Assembly (NCBI RefSeq): GCF_007176755.1
Contig: NZ_BJTV01000001.1
Span: 124,001 to 188,000 of the forward strand
DNA: 64,000 nt
From: Streptomyces sp. 1-11
Lineage (GTDB): Bacteria; Actinomycetota; Actinomycetes; Streptomycetales; Streptomycetaceae
Direction: 5' to 3'
The position numbers and the translations under genes are program-made. The notes below the pieces were generated by a model. It had not been told where the DNA came from. It did not search any database and worked only from the letters and a program-made list of their open reading frames with translations. Shown in pieces: positions 1 to 7,991 of the stretch (position 1 is its first letter; each line of letters opens with the position of its first letter).

Positions 1-1290
1 TCCTTGGCGGCACGCTCCACGACGTCGATCAGGGCAGTGAACCGCTTCGCGGCCTCGTCGAGCGCCTTCGTGCGGTCGGCGATGCCGGAGACGGCGTGCC
101 GGGAGTCCCCAGCCGCCTGCTCGGTGTGTTCGGCCATGGCCTTGAGGCCGTCGATGAGCTGGCTGTGCAGGTCTCCGACTACTTCGACGCTGGTGGTGAA
201 AGAGCGCTGCGTGGCGGCCAGCAGCGTAATGGAGTCCTCGACGCGCTGAGCCGCGTCCGTGAGCGCGGTACGGACTTCGTCACCGTTGCCGGAGACAGTG
301 GCCTCCAGCCTGTCTGTGGTGCGGGAGAGGAGGTTCCGAAGATCGTTTGTGGCGGTGATCAGGCTGTCGCGGCTACGATCGAGGGCCTCGCGGTGGCCGT
401 TGACGGCATGCCGGAGCTCGTCGCCGACCTGCGTGAGCGGCTGGTCCAAGTCGCGTACGGCCGAACGGATCGCGGTGCCGCTGTCCCGGACGGTGTCAGC
501 CATCCGCGCCACCGCCGTCTCGAGGGGGCGAACCGAATCGTCGGCTTCCGCGAGGCGTTCTTCCGCCTTTTCCAACGCCTCACGGACCACCTCGGCGGCA
601 GTGACGAGATGCTTCTGTGCGGCGAGCGCCTTGGAGTGCATGCGCTGGATCTTCCCGCCGGCCTTGTTGAGTTCCTCCGCGAACCTTCCCGGCGAAGCAA
701 AGCGGTGCGCGTTGAGGATCAGCTGGGCTTCGGTCAGTACGGGCACCAGGCGGGCCATCGCGGCACGGGTCTCCTGCTCCGCCCTCTGCTCTGCCCGGTC
801 CACGGCGGCACGACGATTGCCGTGGAGCAGCGTTAGCGCGAGTAGGGCAAGGAGAGCGACGCTGCCGACCTCGGCGACGTGGCCGAACTCGAACCAACCG
901 CTGAGGTGCCCCTCGAAGCCGGTCTGCCACAGCTGGAGGAAGGGGCGCCTGGCCGCCTTTGGGTCCGCGGTCGTGAGATCGCCATAGGCGCTGGTCGCCA
1001 TCGCGAGACCGGACCAGGTAAAGATGAGCGGCATGAAGACGAGTGCGCCGAGGACCCAGTCCAGCACGTCGACGGTCTTCGATACCAGAGCGGCCCGACG
1101 GCTAGTCGCCGGCGTCACGTCGCAGACCATGCTCTCGGGGCGGGCGAAGTTGGCCATCAGGTCGAGGTCGGCCCAGGCGTCCAGCGCGTCGAGTTCGCGA
1201 GAGTCCATCGCACGGGCGAGCGCGCGTAGTTCCTCAGCTCGTGGGGCAAGCGCAGGATCCTGGGCCTGGTCCTCAAGGTGACGGGCGGTC
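1..1290 (-). CDS. Membrane-anchored coiled-coil protein, C-terminus outside window
   Basis: This frame stays open from a GTG near 1290 to the left edge, so the 3' end is missing; about 430 residues are visible. It starts with a charged cytoplasmic segment of about 80 residues. A first membrane helix lies around residues 82-105 (VLDWVLGALVFMPLIFTWSG) and a second around 148-168 (VALLALLALTLL). After that comes a long heptad-rich, Ala/Glu/Asp/Arg-rich region with many short helical repeats. The layout of two membrane helices and a long cytoplasmic coiled coil recalls chemoreceptor-like or ZorA-like anchors, but I see no MotA/TolQ core and do not assign it there. Codon use is looser than in the rest of the window (CTA, ACT, TAT and CTT codons appear), which fits its place at the end of an integrated element. 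The start is uncertain because only a weak ribosome site is visible. Confidence 0.72.
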
Positions 1291-1690
1291 ACCGATCTGT
1301 CGTGCAAAACCCCCACAGGGCTCCCCTATCCTGCCCATGGCTGTCGCCAGGTCGTGTGACGGATCGATGCACTGGCGGCACCGGCGAGTTTGATCGGAGC
1401 GCGCATGGCCCCCAAGCCGCATGGGCGTCGATCGGATGGATCTTCACATCCTCCACAAGAGACGGTCGAGAGCAGCGCAGGGTTGTAGTGAAAGCGTGAT
1501 GATCTGTGAATCCGGTCGCATCTGGTGCGACACGCAGTTGAGGGGGCGTGAGGCGGATGAGCGGGGACGGACGTAAGCGAGGGGTCGTCCAACTGAAGTC
1601 GACGAAGGGGCGTCCCCCCCGGGGGGATCATCGAACCAGAGCCGGAGCCGGTGCCGGAATCGCGGCGGGGAGCCGCAGCAGACATCGAGG
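1291..1690. other. Gene-poor stretch of the integrated element
   Basis: I find no convincing gene here. The short open frames on both strands have no recognisable protein and no ribosome-binding site. A run of seven C followed by six G at 1614-1626 makes a perfect C6/G6 palindrome. Confidence 0.5.
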
Positions 1691-1925
1691 GTGAACGGGA
1701 GTCCGGTCGAGCTGAGCGATTGGTCGCCGCAGGCCCGGATCGCGGGGGACGGACAGCTGCAGGTCAACTCCAACTGGTCGGCCGCAGCCAAGGCGGACCT
1801 CGACCTCAGGTGCATGGTACGTACGCGGGACGGTCGAGGTGGCGCGATCCAGCCGCTGGGTGCCAACTTCGGCTCCTTCGATCACTGGCCCTACCTGGAG
1901 CTCGATCAGGACGACCGCACCGGTC
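1691..1925 (+). pseudogene. Truncated TerA-like tellurium-resistance/stress protein fragment
   Basis: The frame from GTG 1691 encodes a stretch resembling the core of TerA/TerD-family proteins: LQVNSNWSAAAKADLDLRC, then a DGRGGAIQPLG segment, FGSFDHWPYLELDQDDRTG, and then nothing recognisable. In family members this is the calcium-binding beta-sandwich, with Asp-rich ADLDL and LDGDDRTG motifs. Here similarity stops at about 1925, only about 100 bases before a tRNA 3' fragment, and there is no good start or ribosome site upstream. I read it as a gene remnant at the element boundary. The frame stays open to 2071, but its last 50 residues look unrelated to the family. Confidence 0.6.
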
Positions 1926-2015
1926 GGTCGAGGCACCGCGCGGACCATTCGTGGACTGGGTCTTATCGCTCGTCATGTAACGAGCCTCTGACCAGGAGAA
2001 ATGCCTGGCACACCA

Positions 2016-2061
2016 AGGGCCTACGGAGCCGTGTGCGCAGGTTCGAATCCTGCCGGGGGCA
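2016..2061 (+). other. tRNA 3' half (Arg-type), probable attachment site
   Basis: The sequence contains a perfect T-arm: stem GCAGG (2037-2041), loop TTCGAAT, stem CCTGC (2049-2053). It is followed by acceptor strand CGGGGGC, discriminator A at 2061 and CC. Upstream is an anticodon-like loop CTACGGA (2021-2027, anticodon ACG) with a stem carrying one mismatch. The matching 5' acceptor strand GCCCCCG and a D-arm are absent from the preceding bases, so this is not a complete tRNA gene. Site-specific integration into tRNA 3' ends leaves such a duplicated half. The native terminator follows directly, so the element should lie to the left, with the intact tRNA beyond the window. The amino-acid identity is inferred from the loop and is uncertain. 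Confidence 0.7.
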
Positions 2062-2079
2062 CCCACCATGAGGTGCCCA

Positions 2080-2119
2080 AAGACCCTGTCACCAGCGGAA
2101 CCGCTGAGGCCGGGGTCTT
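2080..2119 (+). terminator. Terminator after the tRNA 3' fragment
   Basis: A nested hairpin: outer stem AAGACCC (2080-2086) with GGGTCTT (2113-2119), inner stem CAGCGG (2093-2098) with CCGCTG (2101-2106) around an AA loop. It follows the tRNA-like 3' end by about 20 bases, as expected for the original tRNA terminator left on the chromosomal side of an integration. Confidence 0.65.
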
Positions 2120-2566
2120 CGCGTATGTGCAGGCGTGTGCCGATCGAAGCCGGCCTATTGCTGTGCCGCGTCTCCTCACAGATCAGGTTCGGAGCGCGGC
2201 GTGGGGGAAGCCCCGGGAGCCTACAACCAGTGCGGCGGCCGGGGAGTCCCGTTTCTTTCTCGAGTATGGAGGCACGGATGGGTGTGCGGGTCTGCGCCGG
2301 GTGGTGGTCGGGATGCGCGCGGCTTTTCCGTCCTTCCGGTTGGTACGGTGCCGGGGCTCGCCGGGCCAGCTCGTGGCTGGGCTGCTGCCGCTCGTACCGG
2401 AATCCTGGCCCGTGGCTCCCCCTGCGCGAAAGTCCGGTTGGCCGCAGTGGATTTCCTGGCGTTCACCGCCGTGGCCGGAGCCATGGGTTGGGAATCCGGT
2501 CGCGAGTACCGGGTGTTTGGGAAATCTCCGCGAACACGGCCTCAGGACCCAGGCGATGCGCACCGC
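2120..2566. other. Intergenic, no gene recognised
   Basis: Open frames occur in several registers, but none has a recognisable product or ribosome-binding site. This is probably ordinary chromosome between the tRNA site and the tail of the TerD fusion gene. Confidence 0.5.
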
Positions 2567-2593
2567 GAGGCCCCGGGCCGTGGCCGGGGCCTC
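2567..2593 (-). terminator. Hairpin terminator of the TerD-nuclease gene
   Basis: Inverted repeat GAGGCCCCGG / CCGGGGCCTC with a 7-base loop, about 50 bases beyond the stop at 2646. There is no clear T-tract, as is common in Streptomyces. Confidence 0.5.
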
Positions 2594-2645
2594 GTGGAGT
2601 CCGCTGGTGCAGGGCGTTGTTGGCTGGTTCGGCGGCGCTCTTCGC

Positions 2646-4697
2646 TCAGCCTGTCAGGATCGGTTCCCTGGGGGACGGGGCTCGGCGGGGTGTCGTTCGG
2701 TCCAGATGGACCAGTACTGAGTCGTGGAAACGGTGTACGGCGTCGTCGACGCTGCGGATGAAGCCGGTCTCCGCGTTGCCGCGGCCGCTTCCCATGCTCT
2801 TGAGCAAGGTCAGGCGGAAGCCCGTGATGCGGGTGCCGCTGTCCTTGGGGAGGAGGTCGGCGGGTTCGGGGCGAAGGCGTTCCAGGGTGCCGCGGGGGCC
2901 GCCGGTGTCGCCCTCGACCAGTGTTTCGATGTGGAGGTCCGCCGGTGCGTCCGCCAGGCGGCGCATGAGCCGCTTGGCCCAGGACAGGGGGTAGCCCTGG
3001 TCGGGCGCCGGCACCTCGACGGACGTGCGCAGCTTGCCTGTGCGCAGGTCCGCGCTGACCGCCAGGACGCCGGGCGTTCCCTCGATGCGCAGTTCGGCGT
3101 GGAGGGTGCCGTTCTGGCAGAGTTGATCGGCGAGTCGGCTGCGGCGTTCTCCCGGGTCCGCTCCCCGCTTGGCGCGCTGGACGGGCAGCACTTTCTGGCC
3201 CAGTTCGCCTCCCAGGCCGAGACACACCTGGCGGATCAGGCGCTCCCAGCTCTCGACGACCTCCAGGGCGCGCGCGTCTCCCTGGCACAGGGTCTCGTCG
3301 TCCACTCCGTTGCGCACCGGGACCCACGCCGGGCCCATGTTCTGGAAGCCGTGGCAGCCGGAGTTGTCGTGCTGCAGGTAGTGCAGCAGTTCCTGGAGGA
3401 GCCAGGCATGCGCCGCGTTGCCGACGCCCTCATGACGGATCAGCATCTGGGCCTGGTGGGTCACTTCGGCCCAGGACAGGTGCCAGAGCGCCACCTTGTG
3501 CTTGCGGCGCCGGTCGATCTTGACGTCGACCAGCGGGCTGCCCTCAAGCGCGACGTCGTTCGACAGCGTGATCACGGCTTCGTACCCGCGCCGGGCGGCG
3601 ATGTCCATGTACGCCTGCACCTGCTCGGCCCTCAGGGCGTTGCCGTTGGTCTTCGTCTCGACCAGGGCCGTCCACAGCTTGCCGGCCCGTTCGACGCGGA
3701 TCACCCCGTCGGGACGCCGCGGTGAGTCGCCGTGCGGCAGGGTGACCTCGGTGAAGGTCTCCATGCGGCCGGCCGGGGCCCCGAACGCCGCCGTCAGCCT
3801 CCTGCCGAACTCCGGCACCTGGGCCATCACCGACAGCAGTACCGAGGTGGCCCGCATCTCACGTTCCCGGTCGCTCTTCAGCGCCGACACCGGGAAGAGC
3901 CGGGCCTCCCGCCACGACTCGTTCTCCGCCAGGCTCTTCCTGGCCACCTTGGGCAGGGTGACCTTCTTCTTGGCGGTACGCGGCCGAGCGGCCGGCTTCC
4001 GTGGCTGGTCGGCGTCCTCGGACCGGCGAGGAGCGGGGACGGCCTCCGCCATGCGTTGGGCACTAGGGTCGGCGGCCGGGACCGGACCGGGCGCTGTCGT
4101 GTCCTCCTGGTCGTCGGTCGCCGCGTCTTCCTGTGCTTCCACGGCTGCGGCGTCGTCCTCGACGTCGACGCCGAAGTCCGCCGCCAGACCGGCGAGACCG
4201 GTGTCGTAGCCCTGTCCGACAGCGCGGAACTTCCATTCCTCTCCGCGCCGGTACAGCTCTCCGAAGATGATCGCGCTCATCGAGTCGACGTCGTCTATGG
4301 GAAAGCGGAGGAGCTCGTCACCGGCTCCGTCGGCCAAGGACAGTCGTACGTCCTCGAGTTCGCCGAAGCGCGCTCCGTTGTACCGGCTCGCGGCCACGAC
4401 CAGGCGGTCCACTTCGCCCGGAACCGCCGTCAGGTCGAAGCTGATCCGGTCCTCGTTCCCGTCCGCCGTCGGTGTCTTGCCGAGGAGTTGCACGCTCCCG
4501 TCCGCGGCGACCGGGTTGTTGTAGAAGTAGAAGTCGGTGTCACTGCGGACCTTGCCGTTCACGTCCAGCAACAGGACGGAGACATCCGCGTCGCCCTCGC
4601 CGGTCGGGCTCCCCCAGCCCAGACTGACGAGCACGGATCCGGCGTCCTCACTCAGGGATGCCAGGGCCACGTTCGAGCCCTTGGTCATTTCATGCAT
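2646..4697 (-). CDS. TerD-domain protein fused to a PD-(D/E)XK-like nuclease domain
   Basis: A 683-residue protein. Residues 1-180 form a TerD-family domain, opening with MTKGSNVALASL and containing VSLGWGSPTGEGDADVS and a DTDFYFYNNP segment. TerD proteins are calcium-binding stress proteins linked to tellurite, phage and membrane stress. Residues 185-245 are an acidic and then basic (TAKKK) linker. The C-terminal half looks like a restriction-endonuclease fold: RPDGVIRV (Asp 330) then ALVETKT (Glu 347, Lys 349), followed by QVQAYMDIAARRGYEAVITLSN, which matches the PD-(D/E)XK arrangement. I chose ATG 4697 because GGGGGG lies just upstream and TerD proteins begin this way; a longer frame to 4784 exists. 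It stands alone, between two terminators and close to the tRNA site. The nuclease assignment rests on motifs only. Confidence 0.8.
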   Translation of the reverse strand: MHEMTKGSNVALASLSEDAGSVLVSLGWGSPTGEGDADVSVLLLDVNGKVRSDTDFYFYNNPVAADGSVQLLGKTPTADGNEDRISFDLTAVPGEVDRLVVAASRYNGARFGELEDVRLSLADGAGDELLRFPIDDVDSMSAIIFGELYRRGEEWKFRAVGQGYDTGLAGLAADFGVDVEDDAAAVEAQEDAATDDQEDTTAPGPVPAADPSAQRMAEAVPAPRRSEDADQPRKPAARPRTAKKKVTLPKVARKSLAENESWREARLFPVSALKSDREREMRATSVLLSVMAQVPEFGRRLTAAFGAPAGRMETFTEVTLPHGDSPRRPDGVIRVERAGKLWTALVETKTNGNALRAEQVQAYMDIAARRGYEAVITLSNDVALEGSPLVDVKIDRRRKHKVALWHLSWAEVTHQAQMLIRHEGVGNAAHAWLLQELLHYLQHDNSGCHGFQNMGPAWVPVRNGVDDETLCQGDARALEVVESWERLIRQVCLGLGGELGQKVLPVQRAKRGADPGERRSRLADQLCQNGTLHAELRIEGTPGVLAVSADLRTGKLRTSVEVPAPDQGYPLSWAKRLMRRLADAPADLHIETLVEGDTGGPRGTLERLRPEPADLLPKDSGTRITGFRLTLLKSMGSGRGNAETGFIRSVDDAVHRFHDSVLVHLDRTTPRRAPSPREPILTG

Positions 4698-4859
4698 GCT
4701 GCCCCCCAACCGGCGCGAGTCGGGCGCGGAGGTGGCTGGGCCCAACCGCCCGACGCGCGACGCAACGTGACGCGTCGCACACATGTAACTGTAGTCCCCA
4801 CGGAGTCAGCGATCGGGCATGTTCCTCATCTCGGACGTCCGCACTCCGCAGAGCGGTGC

Positions 4860-4893
4860 AAAGGCCCCGCACCGGTAAGAGTGCGGGGCCTTT
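4860..4893 (-). terminator. Strong rho-independent terminator
   Basis: Perfect 12-base stem AAGGCCCCGCAC / GTGCGGGGCCTT with an 8-base loop, extended by an A-T pair. It lies about 100 bases past the stop of the small secreted protein gene and upstream of the TerD fusion gene, so it separates the two minus-strand units. Confidence 0.8.
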
Positions 4894-4996
4894 GGTCTCC
4901 ACCTTGAGATGAAACTCTCTGCCACAGATCGGTGGAGCGGGCGTGGGCCTCGGTGGGCCGGTGCCCGGGTCTATTCGGGTGTGCCGGGAGGCGGGC

Positions 4997-5245
4997 TCAC
5001 CAACCGCCGCAGTCGGAGCCGACGTCGGTCCACTGGCCGCCGGGGCTGCCCTCGCCGTTGACCAGGTTGCCGAGCACGCCGTTGCCGACGCCCACGTTGC
5101 CGAGGATGTCGATGTTCATGTCGTGGGACTTGCAGCCGCCGCCGTGGCCTCCTCCCATGGGCTGGGCGGTCGCCGGTACGGTGCCCATGAATCCGACGCC
5201 GCCGATGATCGCGGCCACGGCGACGGCCGTGCGGAGCTTGCGCAT
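4997..5245 (-). CDS. Small secreted Gly-rich cysteine protein
   Basis: An 82-residue protein with a Sec signal peptide: MRKLRTAVAVAAIIGGVGF and a likely cut after PATAQP. The mature part is about 53 residues, Gly-rich (MGGGHGGGC), followed by DMNIDILGNVGVGNGVLGNL and ending VGSDCGGW. Two cysteines in the mature part could form a disulfide. The repeated GNVGVGNGVLGN pattern loosely resembles short hydrophobic chaplin segments, but the chaplin consensus is not there, so I leave it as a secreted protein of unknown role. ATG 5245 has an excellent ribosome site (GGAGGAGG); the frame extends to 5293 without one. Confidence 0.75.
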   Translation of the reverse strand: MRKLRTAVAVAAIIGGVGFMGTVPATAQPMGGGHGGGCKSHDMNIDILGNVGVGNGVLGNLVNGEGSPGGQWTDVGSDCGGW

Positions 5246-5382
5246 GCGTCCTCCTCCTTCGAAATCACAAGAGCGCACCGTCGGAAGATCCACTCGGCGC
5301 TCATCTCGAAGCTAGATCGACTTCTCGCGCGGCGCTCATCGGGGAAGCCATCCGGGGGGGGGGCGGGACCCTTTGGGCTCCG

Positions 5383-5575
5383 GTGACCGGACCGGTTACC
5401 CAGAGCCGGTCACCGATCCGGTCACGGGCGCGGTCGCCGGCCCGTGTCCGGTCACGGACACCGGCCCGGGTCCGGTCACGGGCACGGTCACCGGCCCGGG
5501 TCGAGGGCACGGTCACCGGCACGGGTCACCAGCGCGCGTCACCGGCCCGGTCACCAGCACCCGTCACCGGCCCTG
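5383..5575. repeat. Degenerate GGTCACCGG-type short repeats
   Basis: About 190 bases made of irregular copies of CGGTCACCGGCCC and CGGTCACGGGC, with many overlapping inverted repeats since GGTCACC-type units are self-complementary. It lies between two minus-strand genes and runs into the last codons of the downstream one. No gene is supported here. Confidence 0.6.
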
Positions 5576-6643
5576 GAGGGAGTCCTCGTCGTCGTTGGTG
5601 GCGTACGGGTGGACGGGGCTCTCGGCGTCGTAGGGGGTGAACCAGTTCTCCACTCCGGGCGGGGCGTCGTCCAGGGGATCGCGGGCCGGGTCCTCTTCGA
5701 GGGTCTCGGTGAACGTCTCGAAGGCTGTGGTGACCTCGTCGGTGAGGAGGTCGTAGAGGTCGGCCGTGACCTCGGCCTGGGTGAGCAGGACCCGCAGCAG
5801 CAGCTCCTCGGCCACGCAGTGGGGGCCGGTGAAGCGGGGCTGGGTGAGGCGGGCGGTCAGGGTGACCGCCGTGACGGTGAGGCGGCGGGCGAAGAGGACG
5901 GTGTACTCGTCGGCGTACTGCTGGGGCAGGTCGTCCAGGAGCATGAAGGTGGCGTCGCTCTCGGCCACCGTGGGCCCGTCCTCCTCCAGACCGGCCAGGT
6001 CCGTGAAGAGTTCGTCCACCAGGAGGTCGATCGCGAAGACGAGCGCGCCCGCGGCGATCTCGGCGGCCTCGCGGGGCACGGTGGGCTCGGCCTCGGCCTC
6101 GTCCTCGTCCTCGCGGTAGCCGAAGGTGTCGAGCGGGAAGGCCCTCAGGGCCGGGGCCAGGGTGCGGAGTCTGGTGCGCATGGCCTCGACCTCGGCCCGG
6201 TCGAGGCGGCCGTGCGCCGGCGCGGGTTCGGCGGCCGCGTGGCGGCGGGCGCGTTCCGCCGGGTCGGCGGGCGGGGCGTCGGGGCCGTCGGCCGCGTCGA
6301 GGCTCTCCTGCAGGAGCGCGGAGTTCAGTTCCACGGCGCAGCGGGTGATCTGCCAGTCGGCGAGCGGTTCGGTGCGTTCGAGCAGTTCGGCCACGACCTC
6401 GCGCGCGGCGTCCTCCGCGAACTCCAGCGCCGGTGCGTCCACGAAGAGTTTGAGCAGGGCACCTCCGGGATGGGCGGCTATCACGTCGTCCATCAGCTCG
6501 ATCTCCATGCCGTCCGGTCCCTCGACCGCTTCGAGCGAGTCGAAGCCCTTCCGCAGCAGGAAGATGACGCCCTCCCGCTGCAGGGGGTCGAGTTCCGGAG
6601 CGCCCTTGGCAGGGGCCATGGTCACGGTCACCACGTAAGTCAC
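5564..6643 (-). CDS. Conserved hypothetical protein downstream of ku
   Basis: A 359-residue acidic protein. From GTG 6643 it starts with VTYVVTVTMAPAKGAPELDPLQREG. It is rich in Glu, Asp and Leu, largely helical by composition, with no membrane segment or signal peptide. It ends with an acidic tail (DDEDSLQGR) that reaches into the preceding short-repeat region. I do not recognise a catalytic motif. The open frame continues upstream through the ku region in another register, but ATG/GTG choice and composition put the start near 6643, 120 bases after ku on the same strand. ATG 6619 is an alternative start. Co-orientation with ku hints at a shared transcript, but function is unknown. Confidence 0.68.
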   Translation of the reverse strand: MTYVVTVTMAPAKGAPELDPLQREGVIFLLRKGFDSLEAVEGPDGMEIELMDDVIAAHPGGALLKLFVDAPALEFAEDAAREVVAELLERTEPLADWQITRCAVELNSALLQESLDAADGPDAPPADPAERARRHAAAEPAPAHGRLDRAEVEAMRTRLRTLAPALRAFPLDTFGYREDEDEAEAEPTVPREAAEIAAGALVFAIDLLVDELFTDLAGLEEDGPTVAESDATFMLLDDLPQQYADEYTVLFARRLTVTAVTLTARLTQPRFTGPHCVAEELLLRVLLTQAEVTADLYDLLTDEVTTAFETFTETLEEDPARDPLDDAPPGVENWFTPYDAESPVHPYATNDDEDSLQGR

Positions 6644-6762
6644 GCCCACATCGTGCCCGAGTCGTCCCACCTCAGGGGAGGGAATACCGGTCCATCCCCT
6701 GAGGCGGGCCACGGCCTCGGTCTGCTCCCGCCTTCCGCCCGTCCCGTCCTCGGGCCGAGCGC

Positions 6763-7905
6763 TCATGCCGAGCGCTTGCGCGACGCCGTCTTCTTCGCCG
6801 GGGTCTTCTTCGCCGTCTGCTTGGCCGAAGTCGCCGAAGTCGCCGCCTTGGACGAAGGGGGCGACTTCGCCGACTTGGCCGCGGATCCGGCAGTGGAGCC
6901 GGCGGTCGACTTCGCGGTGGACCTGGAGGTCGTCCGGGACTGCGTGGCCTTCTTCGCGCTGCGCGTGGTCTTGGCCGTGGACTTCCTGGAGTCGGCGGTC
7001 TTCTTGGCGGGTGCCTTCTTCGACGTCGTGGCCGTCGACTTCTTGCCGCCGGTCTCCTTCGGGGCGGAGCGGCGCCGGGTGAGCGGTCTGACCTCGGCGT
7101 CCCCGGTCTCCTCCGGCGCCGGTCGCTCGCCGCGCGACTCGCGGGCGGCGCGGACGCTGTTCTCCAGGGCCGCCATCAGGTCGAGCACCTTGCCGCCCTC
7201 GGCGGGCTCCGGGGCCTCGGGCAGGGTCTCGCCGGCCGCCTTCGCCGCGATGACCTCCTCCAGCGCCTCGCGGTACTCGTCGTGCAGGTCCTCCAGGTCG
7301 ACCTCGCCGAGGGTGTCCATCAGGGCGTCGGCGAGGTCGAGTTCCTTGTCCCGGACGGTGACGTCGCCGTCCGGGGCGACGCCTTCCGGGGCGCGGACCT
7401 CGTCCGGCCAGAGCAGTCCGTGCATGGCGATGGCGTCGCCCACCACCCGCAGCATCCCCAGGCGCTCCCGGCCGCGCAGGGCGTACTTGGCGACGGCGAC
7501 CTTGTCGCTGCGCTTGAGGGCCTCGCGCAGCAGGGTGTACGGCTTGGCGGCGGGGGCCCCGCCGGCGGCGAGGTAGTAGGCCGAGCTCATCTGGAGCGGG
7601 TCGATCCGGTCGGCGGGCACGAAGGCGACGATCTCGATCGTCCGGGCGGTCGGGATCGGGAGGTGGGACAGGTCCTCGTCGGAGATCGGGATGATCGTCC
7701 CGTCGGCGTCCTCGTAGGCCTTGCCGATCTCCGCCTGGCTGACCTCGTGGTCGTCCAGCTCGCACACCTTGCGGTAGCGGATGCGGCCGCTGTCCTCGGT
7801 GTGGATCTGGCGGAAGGAGATCGAGTGGCTCTCGGTGGCGTTCACCAGTTTGACGGGGATGCTGACGAGTCCGAAGGAGATGGCGCCGTTCCAGATGGAT
7901 CGCAC
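6763..7905 (-). CDS. ku: Ku protein of non-homologous end joining
   Basis: A 380-residue prokaryotic Ku. It begins MRSIWNGAISFGLVSIPVKL, the near-invariant start of bacterial Ku, and keeps the beta-barrel core with RYRKVCELDDHEV and ALKRSDKVAVAKYALRGRERL. Ku homodimers ring broken DNA ends and recruit LigD. The last 100 or so residues form a Lys/Ser/Thr/Ala-rich tail (KKTPAKKTASRKRSA at the end) like those of other actinomycete Ku proteins, where the basic tail helps DNA binding. It is divergent from the ligD polymerase gene, 86 bases away, so both can be expressed from one intergenic region. Confidence 0.95.
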   Translation of the reverse strand: MRSIWNGAISFGLVSIPVKLVNATESHSISFRQIHTEDSGRIRYRKVCELDDHEVSQAEIGKAYEDADGTIIPISDEDLSHLPIPTARTIEIVAFVPADRIDPLQMSSAYYLAAGGAPAAKPYTLLREALKRSDKVAVAKYALRGRERLGMLRVVGDAIAMHGLLWPDEVRAPEGVAPDGDVTVRDKELDLADALMDTLGEVDLEDLHDEYREALEEVIAAKAAGETLPEAPEPAEGGKVLDLMAALENSVRAARESRGERPAPEETGDAEVRPLTRRRSAPKETGGKKSTATTSKKAPAKKTADSRKSTAKTTRSAKKATQSRTTSRSTAKSTAGSTAGSAAKSAKSPPSSKAATSATSAKQTAKKTPAKKTASRKRSA

Positions 7906-7991
7906 GTGCCGGGGCCTCCGTTCCGATCGGTGTCACATGCACCGCATGGCGATATGCGGGTGTTTGACTGATTCTCTGGGATTGTCATCTT

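Noticed and set aside
1628-1948. Minus-strand small frames opposite the TerA-like remnant
   Set aside because: No ribosome site and no protein-like composition; the plus-strand frame carries the Ter motif.
1984-2061. Complete tRNA gene
   Set aside because: No D-arm and no 5' acceptor strand matching CGGGGGC within 80 bases, so only a 3' half is present.
2183-2563. 126-residue minus-strand frame in the gap before the TerD fusion
   Set aside because: Composition rich in Arg, Pro and Ser; no ribosome site or family.
5385-5570. CRISPR array
   Set aside because: Repeats are short, irregular and contiguous with no unique spacers.
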